Shown here: piece by piece, positions 26,199-33,568 of the stretch
Numbering within the stretch: the first letter of the stretch is position 1
Layout: every line of letters starts with the position of its first letter
Assembly (NCBI RefSeq): GCF_000620785.1
Contig: NZ_JIAI01000013.1
Coordinates: 150,653-214,652 of the forward strand
Direction of reading: 5' to 3'
Length of the DNA: 64,000 nucleotides
From: Actinospineispora acaciae DSM 45401
GTDB taxonomy: Bacteria; Actinomycetota; Actinomycetes; Mycobacteriales; Pseudonocardiaceae
Notes under the pieces: generated by a model
What the model saw: the letters and a program-made list of their open reading frames with translations, nothing else
What the model was told of the DNA's origin: nothing
The model's database searches: none
Program-made: the position numbers and the translations under genes

Positions 26199-26996
26199 AT
26201 GGCCAGCGGTAGGACCAGTAAGGCCGCACGGCGCAAGCGCCCACCGTCGGCAAGCGCCCGAGCGACGCCGTGGGGCACGATCGCCGCCGCCATGGTCGTG
26301 GTGCTCTTCGCCGGCGCGGTGCTCGGCTACGTCTTCTTCCAGAGCCAGGAGCAGCAGGGACGCAAGGACGCCGCCGCCGCGTACACCCCCTCGGAGACGA
26401 ACAAGGACCCGTCCAAGGCGATCCCGGGCGTCGCGACCGCCACCTTCCCGGCCGGCCAGCACATCAACCCGACCGACCGGGTCGCCTACACCCACTTCCC
26501 GCCGATGGGCGGCGCGCACGACTTCGCCTGGGCGGCCTGCACCGGCGTGGTCTACCCCAAGGCGGTGCGCAACGAGAACATGGTGCACTCCCTGGAGCAC
26601 GGCGCGGTGTGGATCGCCTACGACCCCGCCCGGATCACCGGTGACGCGGTAGACACGCTGCGCAAGCGGGTGTCCAACCAGCCGTACACGATGATGTCCC
26701 CCTACCCCGGCCTCGACCAGCCCATCTCGCTGCAGTCCTGGGGCCACCAGCTCAAGCTCGCCGACGCCAACGACCCGCGCATCGACCAGTTCATCCAGTC
26801 GCTGCGCCGCAACCAGTACACCTACCCCGAGGTCGGCGCCAGCTGCTCGGCCCTGGGTCCCGGCCAGTTCGACGAGGACAACCCGCCCGCGTTCAACCCC
26901 GTCCCGCCGGGCCCCGGCGCCCGCCCCGAGGTCGACAACGGCGCCCCCGCCGGCGACGAACGGCTCAGCAACCCGTCCACCGGCGGCGCCGGATGA
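26199..26996 (+). CDS. DUF3105 membrane-anchored protein
   Basis: A 265-residue protein: a short basic N-terminus, one membrane helix (about residues 26-50, WGTIAAAMVVVLFAGAVLGYVFF), then an extracytoplasmic domain with the DUF3105 pattern HFPPMGGAHDFAWAACTGVVYP and MVHSLEHGAVWIAYDP. The conserved His, Cys and Glu residues in that domain suggest metal or redox chemistry but no function is established. The C-terminal 50 residues are Pro/Gly-rich. It overlaps the next gene by 4 bases (ATGA), and DUF3105-DUF305 pairs are common near argS in Actinobacteria. Confidence 0.87.
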   Translation: MASGRTSKAARRKRPPSASARATPWGTIAAAMVVVLFAGAVLGYVFFQSQEQQGRKDAAAAYTPSETNKDPSKAIPGVATATFPAGQHINPTDRVAYTHFPPMGGAHDFAWAACTGVVYPKAVRNENMVHSLEHGAVWIAYDPARITGDAVDTLRKRVSNQPYTMMSPYPGLDQPISLQSWGHQLKLADANDPRIDQFIQSLRRNQYTYPEVGASCSALGPGQFDEDNPPAFNPVPPGPGARPEVDNGAPAGDERLSNPSTGGAG

Positions 26997-27697
26997 GCCT
27001 GGACGCGGCGGCCCACCCGGACTCCACGGGCACCGAGCACCAACCGGCCTGGCCCCGCTACGTGCTGGTGGCCGGCGGCGCGCTGGCCCTGCTCCTGCTC
27101 GGCGCCGCCGTCGGCCTGCTGCTCGCCCTGCCCGGCTCGTCCTCGACGCCGACCGCCCCCGGCCCGCACTCGGTGGACGTCGGCTTCGCCCAGGACATGA
27201 CCGTGCACCACGAACAGGCCGTCCAGATGGCCACCTGGGAACGCGACCACACCACCGACCCCGAGCTGCGCCAGCTGGCCTACGACATGGAGTCCGGCCA
27301 GAGCCGTCAGATCGGTCACATGCAGGGCTGGCTGGGCCTCTGGGGCGCCAGCTCGCTCCCGACCGGCCCGTTCATGCGCTGGATGCCCGCCGACATGCCC
27401 GGCCACGGCTCCTCGGCCGGACACACCGGGGTGACCCACATGCCCGGCATGGCCACCGACGCCGAACTGCGCCAACTGCGCGCCACCACCGGCAAGCCCC
27501 TGGACGTCTACTTCCTGCAGCTCATGCTCCGCCACCACGAAGGCGGCACCGCCATGCTCAGCTACGCCGCCCACGCCGCCTCCCAACCCGACGTCCGCAA
27601 CCTCGCCGCCCAAATGCTCACCGCCCAGACCACGGAGTCCCAGTACATGCGCCACCTGCTCGCCGCCCGAGGCGCCACCCCGCTCCCGCCCGGGTAG
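26993..27697 (+). CDS. DUF305 protein
   Basis: A 234-residue protein with an N-terminal membrane helix (about residues 22-47) and two DUF305 repeats, each with a four-helix ferritin-like pattern. The diagnostic motifs are FAQDMTVHHEQAVQMA and QLMLRHHEGGTAMLSYA; the His-His and Met-rich linkers (MRWMPADMPGHG, HMPGMATDAE) suggest copper or another metal. It is translationally coupled to the DUF3105 gene. Confidence 0.88.
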   Translation: MSLDAAAHPDSTGTEHQPAWPRYVLVAGGALALLLLGAAVGLLLALPGSSSTPTAPGPHSVDVGFAQDMTVHHEQAVQMATWERDHTTDPELRQLAYDMESGQSRQIGHMQGWLGLWGASSLPTGPFMRWMPADMPGHGSSAGHTGVTHMPGMATDAELRQLRATTGKPLDVYFLQLMLRHHEGGTAMLSYAAHAASQPDVRNLAAQMLTAQTTESQYMRHLLAARGATPLPPG

Positions 27698-27756
27698 CCG
27701 TCGCGGCCCCGCCCACCGGCGTGCGATAAGCTGCGCCAGTCGCACAAGCGACGTCG

Positions 27757-27828
27757 GCCCCCGTAGCTCAGGGGATAGAGCACCGCCCTCCGGAGGCGGG
27801 AGCGCAGGTTCGAATCCTGCCGGGGGCA
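27757..27828 (+). tRNA. tRNA-Arg (anticodon CCG)
   Basis: A complete cloverleaf of 72 bases: a 7-bp acceptor stem GCCCCCG/CGGGGGC with discriminator A, the D arm GCTC-AGGGGATA-GAGC, the anticodon arm CCGCC-CTCCGGA-GGCGG with CCG at positions 34-36, and the T arm GCAGG-TTCGAAT-CCTGC. CCA is not encoded. An integrase remnant begins 143 bases downstream, so this gene was probably an integration target. Confidence 0.95.
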
Positions 27829-27970
27829 CCCTTCCGTGACCAGCCGAATCAGGCGTTGACCTGGGCGAACAGCCCTCGTGCCGGAGCACGGCCTGTGCCA
27901 CCAGATGCCACCAAAAGCCGCCGCTTTTCACTGTCTACGGAACAGGCACGGAACGGATTCCAGGGCACGG

Positions 27971-28640
27971 CTACGCTTCGCCGGCCCCGTTCGAGTGATC
28001 CTCATCGCCGTCATGGAGCGCACACGTGATCAGCCGGTTGTTGCGCTCCCGCCGGCCGTCGAGGCACTTGGCGTACCAGCGGAACAGCACCTCCACGCTG
28101 TCGCCCGCGCGCTCGGCCACGTCGGTGGGGTCCATGCCGCTGTTGAGCCAAGGGCTCAGCGCCGCGTGTCGCAGATCGTACGGGACGCCGGCCAATGGGC
28201 TGTCGACTTGTTCCGGTGTGAAGGCGAGCTGCCTGGCTTCTTGCCAGATCGGCGAGTATGGCGATGGTGGACGCGTGTTCCTCGGGTGGTTCATCCAAAC
28301 CGTCGGGGAGCAGTGCCCATCTCATCGCGGCTCGCGCGGCCAGCGGGTCTAGTTGTGCGGCCTCGTCATCCAAGAAGGCGAGCGTGGCGGTCGCCAGGGC
28401 GTCGACCACACCTTCCCGCGTCTTGGCCGCGTCGTCTTCCCATCGCTCCGAGACGTACTTGCGGGCTGGATCGAACCACTTGAGCGCGCGTTGCGGTGGC
28501 GCCGCGTCCCGGGTGGCTTGGAGCATCGACGTGGGCAGGCCCGTGCTGATTTCGAACAGCTCGCCGTGCTTGGCCGCCTGAAAAGGTCGGATCGAAAGTT
28601 CTCCGCCAGTGGTGATGTCAGGAATGACGAACCTGGCTCC
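27971..28640 (-). pseudogene. Tyrosine-recombinase integrase remnant
   Basis: Two pieces of one integrase lie in different frames. The N-terminal piece (about 28590 down to 28278) has the arm/core-binding pattern GELFEISTGLPTSM and WFDPARKYVSERWEDDAAKTR seen in actinobacterial tRNA-site integrases. The C-terminal piece (about 28265 down to 27971) carries VPYDLRHAALSPWLNSG with catalytic Arg/His and the nucleophile Tyr in VLFRWYAKCLDGRRERNN. About 200 residues between them, including the first catalytic Arg, are gone, and the junction changes frame. Its 3' end faces tRNA-Arg, the usual layout of integrative elements. It is certainly inactive. Confidence 0.8.
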
Positions 28641-28799
28641 GATACTGCGCCACCCCGGGGTCCGGACGAGGAAGGTTGCCGTGCACGAGATCGCTGCGCA
28701 CTCCGTACGTCCTTGTCCTCCGAGCGATAGGACGCCAGCTCGGCGAACACCACCAGGAATCCGGCACTGACGGCCAGCCCCACGAGGATGACGCGGCTT

Positions 28800-28818
28800 A
28801 CGCAACCAGAGGTTGCGT
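28800..28818. promoter_or_regulatory. Operator 1 upstream of the SRPBCC gene
   Basis: ACGCAACC-AGA-GGTTGCGT is a perfect 8-bp inverted repeat with a 3-base centre. It overlaps the -35 box TTGCGT (28813-28818). The CAACC-N3-GGTTG core fits an ArsR-type winged-helix operator and recurs 45 bases downstream. Confidence 0.7.
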
Positions 28819-28841
28819 TGGCGAGGCGCGCTCGATACGGT
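28813..28841 (+). promoter_or_regulatory. Promoter of the SRPBCC-arsR operon
   Basis: -35 TTGCGT (28813-28818) and -10 TACGGT (28836-28841) are separated by 17 bp. The expected transcription start lies inside operator 2. Confidence 0.6.
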
Positions 28842-28844
28842 GAA

Positions 28845-28863
28845 ACGCAACCGTTGGTTGCAT
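28845..28863. promoter_or_regulatory. Operator 2 upstream of the SRPBCC gene
   Basis: ACGCAACC-GTT-GGTTGCAT repeats operator 1 with one mismatch at the edge (7 of 8 pairs). It covers the predicted transcription start, so a bound repressor would block initiation. Confidence 0.7.
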
Positions 28864-28881
28864 TGAAGCCGGGAGGGGCAC

Positions 28882-29346
28882 ATGGAGTACGGACGAATCG
28901 AGCGGGAGCTGCGCATCGACGCCACCCCCGAGGTGGTCTACGAGGTGATCAGCTCTCCGGAGCACGTGCGCGAGTGGTGGCCCGACGAGGCCGAGTTCGA
29001 GCCGGTCCCCGGCGCCACCGGCACGATCAGCTTCGGCGACCCGGCCGCGCCGGACGCGAAGGTCGAGCGGTTCACCGTCGTGGAGGCCGACCCGCCGCGC
29101 CGGTTCGCGTTCCGCTGGGTGTACGACAAGGGCGAGTCGGCAGCCCCGGGCAACTCCCTGCTCGTCACCTTCGACCTCGTGCCGTCCGGCGAGGGCACGC
29201 TGCTGCGCTTCGAGGAGACCGGCTTCCGGGAGCACGGGTGGGAGGCCGCCGTGCTGGAGGAGACCTACCTCGCCCACGTCGACGGCTGGAACCTCTTCCT
29301 CCCGCGCCTGGTCACGTACGCCAACAGGCTGGTCACCCGGCCATGA
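28882..29346 (+). CDS. SRPBCC/AHSA1-family protein
   Basis: A 154-residue protein of the START-like SRPBCC fold (AHSA1 branch): IDATPEVVYEVISSPEHVREWWPDEAEF at the N-terminus, TFDLVPSGEGTLLRFEETGF in the middle, and the closing helix VDGWNLFLPRLVTYANRLV. Proteins of this type bind small hydrophobic ligands and are typically co-transcribed with an ArsR repressor, as here (ATGA overlap with the broken arsR). GGGAGGGG precedes the ATG. The ligand is unknown. Confidence 0.88.
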   Translation: MEYGRIERELRIDATPEVVYEVISSPEHVREWWPDEAEFEPVPGATGTISFGDPAAPDAKVERFTVVEADPPRRFAFRWVYDKGESAAPGNSLLVTFDLVPSGEGTLLRFEETGFREHGWEAAVLEETYLAHVDGWNLFLPRLVTYANRLVTRP

Positions 29347-29889
29347 GCACGGCCATGAGCACCGCGATCGACGACGACCTGTGGTCCGCGGTCGGCGACC
29401 ACGCTCAGCGAGCGGCTGCCCGTGACCCGGCAGGCGGTCGCCAAGCACCTCGGTGTGCTGGACCGCGTCGGCCTGGTGCACGTGAAGCCGGCGGGGCGGG
29501 CGCGCCGCTACGAGGTGGGCGCCGAGTTCACCTACCGGCACCCGCCCCGGCGCGAGCGCCACGCCCAGCACTACAGCCTCCAGCGCGTGGTGGAGCTCGA
29601 GCCGCGCCGGCGCGTGGCCTGGCGGGTCACCGACAGCCACTCGCCCGGCGTCTCGGAGCCGGAGGAGTGGACCGGCAGCGAGATCGTGTTCGACATCGTT
29701 CCCGCGCCCGGCGGCACCGAACCGCGGTTCACCCACGTCGGCCTGGTCCCGGACGTCGAATGCTTCGACGCGTGCTCCACGGCGGCGTGTCATGAGTTGG
29801 TCACAGAAAGTTATCGCCGCTCGATGTCGTTGTCTCGAGATCTAGTTCGTCGGTGGGGTAAGCGACCACCCCGAACGGAAGAGCTATGA
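29343..29889 (+). pseudogene. ArsR-family repressor remnant fused to a second SRPBCC fragment
   Basis: The gene starts normally (MSTA, then IDDDLWSAVGD), overlapping the SRPBCC stop. A deletion of roughly 60 bases then removes the segment that normally precedes the recognition region and shifts the frame. In the new frame ERLPVTRQAVAKHLGVLDRV is the recognition helix region, with AGRARRYEVG after it. The sequence next switches to an unrelated SRPBCC C-terminal region (RVVELEPRRRVAWRVTDS, EWTGSEIVFDI, RFTHVGLVPDVECFDAC). After CFDAC it ends in lower-GC sequence without similarity. Two deletions or fusions have thus destroyed the repressor, although its operators remain. Confidence 0.75.
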
Positions 29890-29986
29890 ACATCGACACG
29901 CACCGCGGCAGGTCCCGCACTCTCGCATGACCCGTTGGCGACGACTCAAGCACGTCATCCACCCACGAAACAAAGGCGGAGAATCC

Positions 29987-30760
29987 ATGACAACACCCCG
30001 AATCGTGTCCCGACAGGAGTGGGACGCCGAGCACCAGCGACTACTGGTGAAGGAAAAGCAACTGACCAGCGCCCGGGACGCCATGGCCGCCGCCCGCCGC
30101 CGCATGCCGTGGCTGGCGGTAGACCAGCAGTACACCTTCGAGGGCACGAAAGGGACGATGAGCCTGCTGGAGCTGTTCGGCGGGCGGCGTCAGTTGATCG
30201 TGTACCGCGCGTTCTTCGATCCTGGCGTGCACGGCCAACCCGACGGCACCGCCGGCGTCGAGCACGGGCGTGCCTGCTTTGGATGCTCGATGATCGCTGA
30301 CCATGTCGGCAACCTTGCCCACCTCAACGCCCGCTCTACCACGTTCGTCTTCGTCTCGCGCGCACCCCAAGCCGACATCGCCCGGCTGAAGCAGCGGATG
30401 GGCTGGACCATGCCTTGGTACACCCTCACCGACAGCTTCGACAAAGACTTCGACGTCGACGCCTGGCACGGCACCAACGCCTTCATCCGCATCGGCGACA
30501 CGGTCTACCGCACCTACTTCATCAACGGTCGCGGCGATGAGGCATTGGGTAACACCTGGAGCTACCTGGACATAACCGCCCTCGGCAGGCAGGAGAGCTG
30601 GGAGGACTCCCCGCCCGGATACCCGCAGGCGCCGCCCTACCAGTGGTGGAGACGGCACGACGAATACCACGACGCACCAACGGCACCCGCCGAACGATGG
30701 AACCCCCGAACAGCACACGGCACCGGGCCGGAGTCTCCCGGTGGCGAGGATCGTCGATAG
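29987..30760 (+). CDS. DUF899 thioredoxin-like protein
   Basis: A 257-residue protein of the DUF899 family, which adopts a thioredoxin-like fold. The N-terminal pattern RIVSRQEWDAEHQRLLVKEK, the core FEGTKGTMSLLELFGGRRQLIVY, the GRACFGCSMIADHVGNLAHL segment with a C-F-G-C pair, and the C-terminal TWSYLDITALGRQESWEDSPPGYPQ are characteristic. GGCGGAG precedes ATG 29987. The last 35 residues are poorly conserved. The activity is unknown. Confidence 0.88.
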   Translation: MTTPRIVSRQEWDAEHQRLLVKEKQLTSARDAMAAARRRMPWLAVDQQYTFEGTKGTMSLLELFGGRRQLIVYRAFFDPGVHGQPDGTAGVEHGRACFGCSMIADHVGNLAHLNARSTTFVFVSRAPQADIARLKQRMGWTMPWYTLTDSFDKDFDVDAWHGTNAFIRIGDTVYRTYFINGRGDEALGNTWSYLDITALGRQESWEDSPPGYPQAPPYQWWRRHDEYHDAPTAPAERWNPRTAHGTGPESPGGEDRR

Positions 30761-30957
30761 TGGCACCGCGGTGTCCGGACAGGGATCCCCACCGGACACC
30801 GCGGACGTCGAATGCGCGCTCGATCAAACCCGGGCCGACTGGACACGGCTACGCCCACGACGTCGCGGTCACCAAGACCCCCCACGTTATGTGCGTACCG
30901 GGTTTTGAGGTGCCGCGGGGTTTACAGATGATGGGCAGGGCTGGCATTCTCCCGAAC

Positions 30958-31386
30958 ATGCCTCGACAGTTTCAGGTTGTCATCGACTGCCACGACCCGG
31001 ATCGGATGGCCACCTTCTGGTCCGCGGCCCTGGACTATCGGATTGATCCAGCTCCGGCTGGCTATAACAGTTGGATGGACTACCAGGTCGGCCTGCGGTT
31101 CCCGGAGAACGAGCGGGTTCACTTCGCTGCGGTGCATAACCCGCATGGGCCGGAGCGACTCTGCTTCCTCGCGGTGCCGGAAGGCAAAACCGTCAAGAAC
31201 CGGCTGCACTTGGACATTCAGGCGACCTCTCCGGATGACTCGCCGGAGCACAAAATCGAACGGGTCGACGCGGTAGTGGCCGAACTCCACGGCATCGGGG
31301 GTACCGCTCTGCGAACCGGCCGCGAGCGCGGTCAGTACTTCGTAACCATGGCCGACGTCGAGGACAACGAATTCTGCGTACACTGA
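30958..31386 (+). CDS. VOC (glyoxalase/bleomycin-resistance) family protein
   Basis: A 142-residue protein with one pair of VOC beta-alpha-beta-beta-beta modules: FQVVIDCHDPDRMATFWSAAL, the signature PEGKTVKNRLHLDIQA and the closing VEDNEFCVH. The DUF4265/glyoxalase-6 type in Actinobacteria has the same KTVKNRLHLD. ATG 30958 is chosen by family start; upstream ATGs at 30928 and 30931 are open. GC content drops here relative to the core region. Confidence 0.85.
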   Translation: MPRQFQVVIDCHDPDRMATFWSAALDYRIDPAPAGYNSWMDYQVGLRFPENERVHFAAVHNPHGPERLCFLAVPEGKTVKNRLHLDIQATSPDDSPEHKIERVDAVVAELHGIGGTALRTGRERGQYFVTMADVEDNEFCVH

Positions 31387-31543
31387 CCAGTACCGAAATC
31401 TTGCGGTTTGGGGACGAGCACGCAAAGCCGGACCAGTCCAGCCCCAGAACGGAAAGAGCGCCCTCGCTCCGGCCACAACAACCACAGCCCTCAAGCCACT
31501 TGCGGAGCTGGACCAGCTATCGAATCGTACCGAGTACTTCGAG

Positions 31544-31849
31544 ATGCGAAAAATCTTCCCGTCCGCCTCCGACATCGCATTCGCGGCGAAATACCACGTG
31601 CCGACGCACACGGTGTACACACCATACCTCGTGCTCAACCACCCAGCCGGACGGACGATCGCAAACCCCACGTTCTCAAGCGGCCAATACTCAGCCGCCT
31701 CACGCCTCAACTTCGAGATCAGAAACGCCACCCACATCCAAGACAGCAACTACCGCTGCCAACTAGCCGCGATAACGAACGGCGTCGAGTTCTGGCTCCA
31801 AGACGTCACCACAGAGGGAGACGGGCAACTGGCGCCCCTTCACTGGTAG
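31544..31849 (+). CDS. Orphan hypothetical protein
   Basis: A 101-residue ORF in lower-GC sequence. It has a believable globular composition (several Tyr, Asn, Trp; no Arg/Pro flood as in frame shadows) and the frame stays open about 100 bases upstream of the ATG without an obvious start. No family is recognised. It could be the C-terminal fragment of a longer lost protein. No convincing ribosome site is present. Confidence 0.35.
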   Translation: MRKIFPSASDIAFAAKYHVPTHTVYTPYLVLNHPAGRTIANPTFSSGQYSAASRLNFEIRNATHIQDSNYRCQLAAITNGVEFWLQDVTTEGDGQLAPLHW

Positions 31850-32015
31850 CCGCGGGTACCCCTCACAGTGCCCAGCACCTCCTATCCCACCAAGGCCTGG
31901 ACCCGAGGCCCGTGATACGGGCACCGGCAACTCGAGCGGCCAAGGCCGCGAACCGGCGCCGAGCGATGTCAGCCGTGGCGCGGGTAGAAGGCGCGCCCGG
32001 CCATCAGCCGGCGGG

Positions 32016-32672
32016 CGGTCCGCCGACGTCGGACCGTACGGCGTCGAGGACCACGCCGACGACGCCCTCGCGGTCCTCGACGCGCTTGGAATCAACGCCG
32101 TTCATGTCGCGGGAGGCTCGATCGGCGGCGCTATCGCCATCGCGCTCGCCGCCCGTGCACCCGCCAGGGTGCGTGGCATCGCAATGTTCGGCAGCGCGCT
32201 CTCGCTCGGGCTCACCACCGACGCCATCGAGGACATGGCAACCGACGTCCACGCTGCCGGGGTCCGCGAGTTCTTCCGCCGCCAGGCGCGCACGGTGATC
32301 GCTCCACGTTCCGCCCCGTGGATAGCCGACCATCTTGTCGATCTCGCCGAAGGACCGCCGCGATCGCCTCGCGACCCCGGGCTTGTCGCGGCGGTGCTGC
32401 GAGACGGCCTGGCCACCGATGTATCGCACCACGTCGACAGGGTGCGCTGCCCCGTTCTGGTAGGGGTTGGAGACCACGACCCCACCTGCCCGCCAACCGA
32501 GGCGGCAAGGCTGGCCGAGGCCTTCCACGTCGAACCGGTGATCCTGCCCGATACCGGCCACCTGCCGATGCTCGAACGCCCGGAGCTCGTGTCGAAACAT
32601 CTCCGGTCACATTTCGCGGCGGTGGCAGGTGGCCACGGCCGGGGGCACCGGTCGGTGTTTCGCCGCTGTTGA
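32016..32672 (+). pseudogene. Alpha/beta hydrolase lacking its N-terminal part
   Basis: From SADVGPYGVEDHADDALAVL onward this is the C-terminal two thirds of an alpha/beta hydrolase, with the nucleophile elbow VAGGSIGGA (Ser near 32115), VGVGDHDPTCPP (acid) and LPDTGHLPMLERPE (catalytic His). The first strands and the oxyanion HG motif are missing, and no in-frame start with a ribosome site precedes it. The first in-frame ATG is 32169, after the nucleophile, so a product starting there would be inactive. It is a truncated gene in the decayed region. Confidence 0.65.
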
Positions 32673-32847
32673 TCCAGACGCTTTCAGGCGAGTTCACCGG
32701 TCATACCGCCACGGTTCGGACCGTGCCCGTAGCCGAGCTGAAGGGCAGCTTCGCCCACGGGCACATCGACGGCATTCCGGCGTTCCGCGGCCGTACGATC
32801 GCGGGTTGGTCTGGAGCTTCGTGGCTTGGCTGTGGGCGGGTGGGTGG

Positions 32848-33549
32848 TCAGAGCATCCGTTCTCGGATGATGCGGAAGCCGTTTTCGACGTGGCTGCGGG
32901 CGATGTGTTCGGCGAGTTCAGCGTCTCCCTCGCCGATGGCGTCCAGAATCTTGTCGTGGTCGGCGAAGGCGTCCAGGAGCTCGTCGGATGAGTACAGCCG
33001 GGCCATCTCGTAGTTGAAGTAAACGCTGCGGGAGCGCTGGATGAGGTCAAGGATCCAGGGGTTCGACGCGGCGCGGCTCACGTCGTCGTGGAAGACGTTG
33101 TTGACCTCGACGATCTCGCGTTGGAGCCGGGTCGGGTCGTTGCGTCGCTTGGCCGGGATGTCGATGCGCGCGACCGACCTGTGGTAGCGGGTGGCCATCT
33201 TGGTGACCTCGGCGGAGGTGATCCGTTGCGCGGCCAGCCGGGCGGCGTATCCCTCCAGCGCCGCCCGGGCCTCGTAGAGGTGACGGATCTCGGCGAGCGA
33301 GTGCTGGTAGACCACCCAGGCCCGCCGGCTGGAGACGATCAGGCCGTCGGCCGCGAGGCGCTGCAGCGCCTCGCGGACCGGGGTGCGGCTGACCTGGAGC
33401 CGCTCGGCGATATCGGTCTCGATCAGCCGGTCGTTCGGCCGGATGGCCCCGCGCAGGATGTCGTGCCGCAGCCCGCTGTAGACCTCGGCGGCTCGCGTTC
33501 CCGCGCCGTCACGCCGGGTGGACGCGGCTCCGGCACCGTCCTTGACCAC
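32848..33549 (-). CDS. GntR-family regulator (FadR/FCD subfamily)
   Basis: A 233-residue regulator: an N-terminal winged helix (LRGAIRPNDRLIETDIAERLQVSRTPVREALQRL, about residues 33-66) and an all-helical FCD ligand domain with a likely metal site (Asp and His residues in EVNNVFHDDVSRAA and ARSHVENGF). It lies 19 bases downstream of the ThDP enzyme gene and is probably the last gene of the phyH operon, which it likely controls. Its ligand would be an organic acid of the pathway. Confidence 0.88.
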   Translation of the reverse strand: MVKDGAGAASTRRDGAGTRAAEVYSGLRHDILRGAIRPNDRLIETDIAERLQVSRTPVREALQRLAADGLIVSSRRAWVVYQHSLAEIRHLYEARAALEGYAARLAAQRITSAEVTKMATRYHRSVARIDIPAKRRNDPTRLQREIVEVNNVFHDDVSRAASNPWILDLIQRSRSVYFNYEMARLYSSDELLDAFADHDKILDAIGEGDAELAEHIARSHVENGFRIIRERML

Positions 33550-33568
33550 CGTGCGAGGCTACCTCCTG

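Noticed and set aside
30922..31749. A 275-codon minus-strand frame with an apparent membrane segment
   Set aside because: Its main part is antisense to the VOC gene, which has clear family motifs, and the remainder is antisense to the orphan ORF.
27757..33000. Second attachment site (repeat of the tRNA-Arg 3' end)
   Set aside because: I looked for the T-arm and acceptor sequence downstream and did not see a second copy, so no att boundary is claimed.
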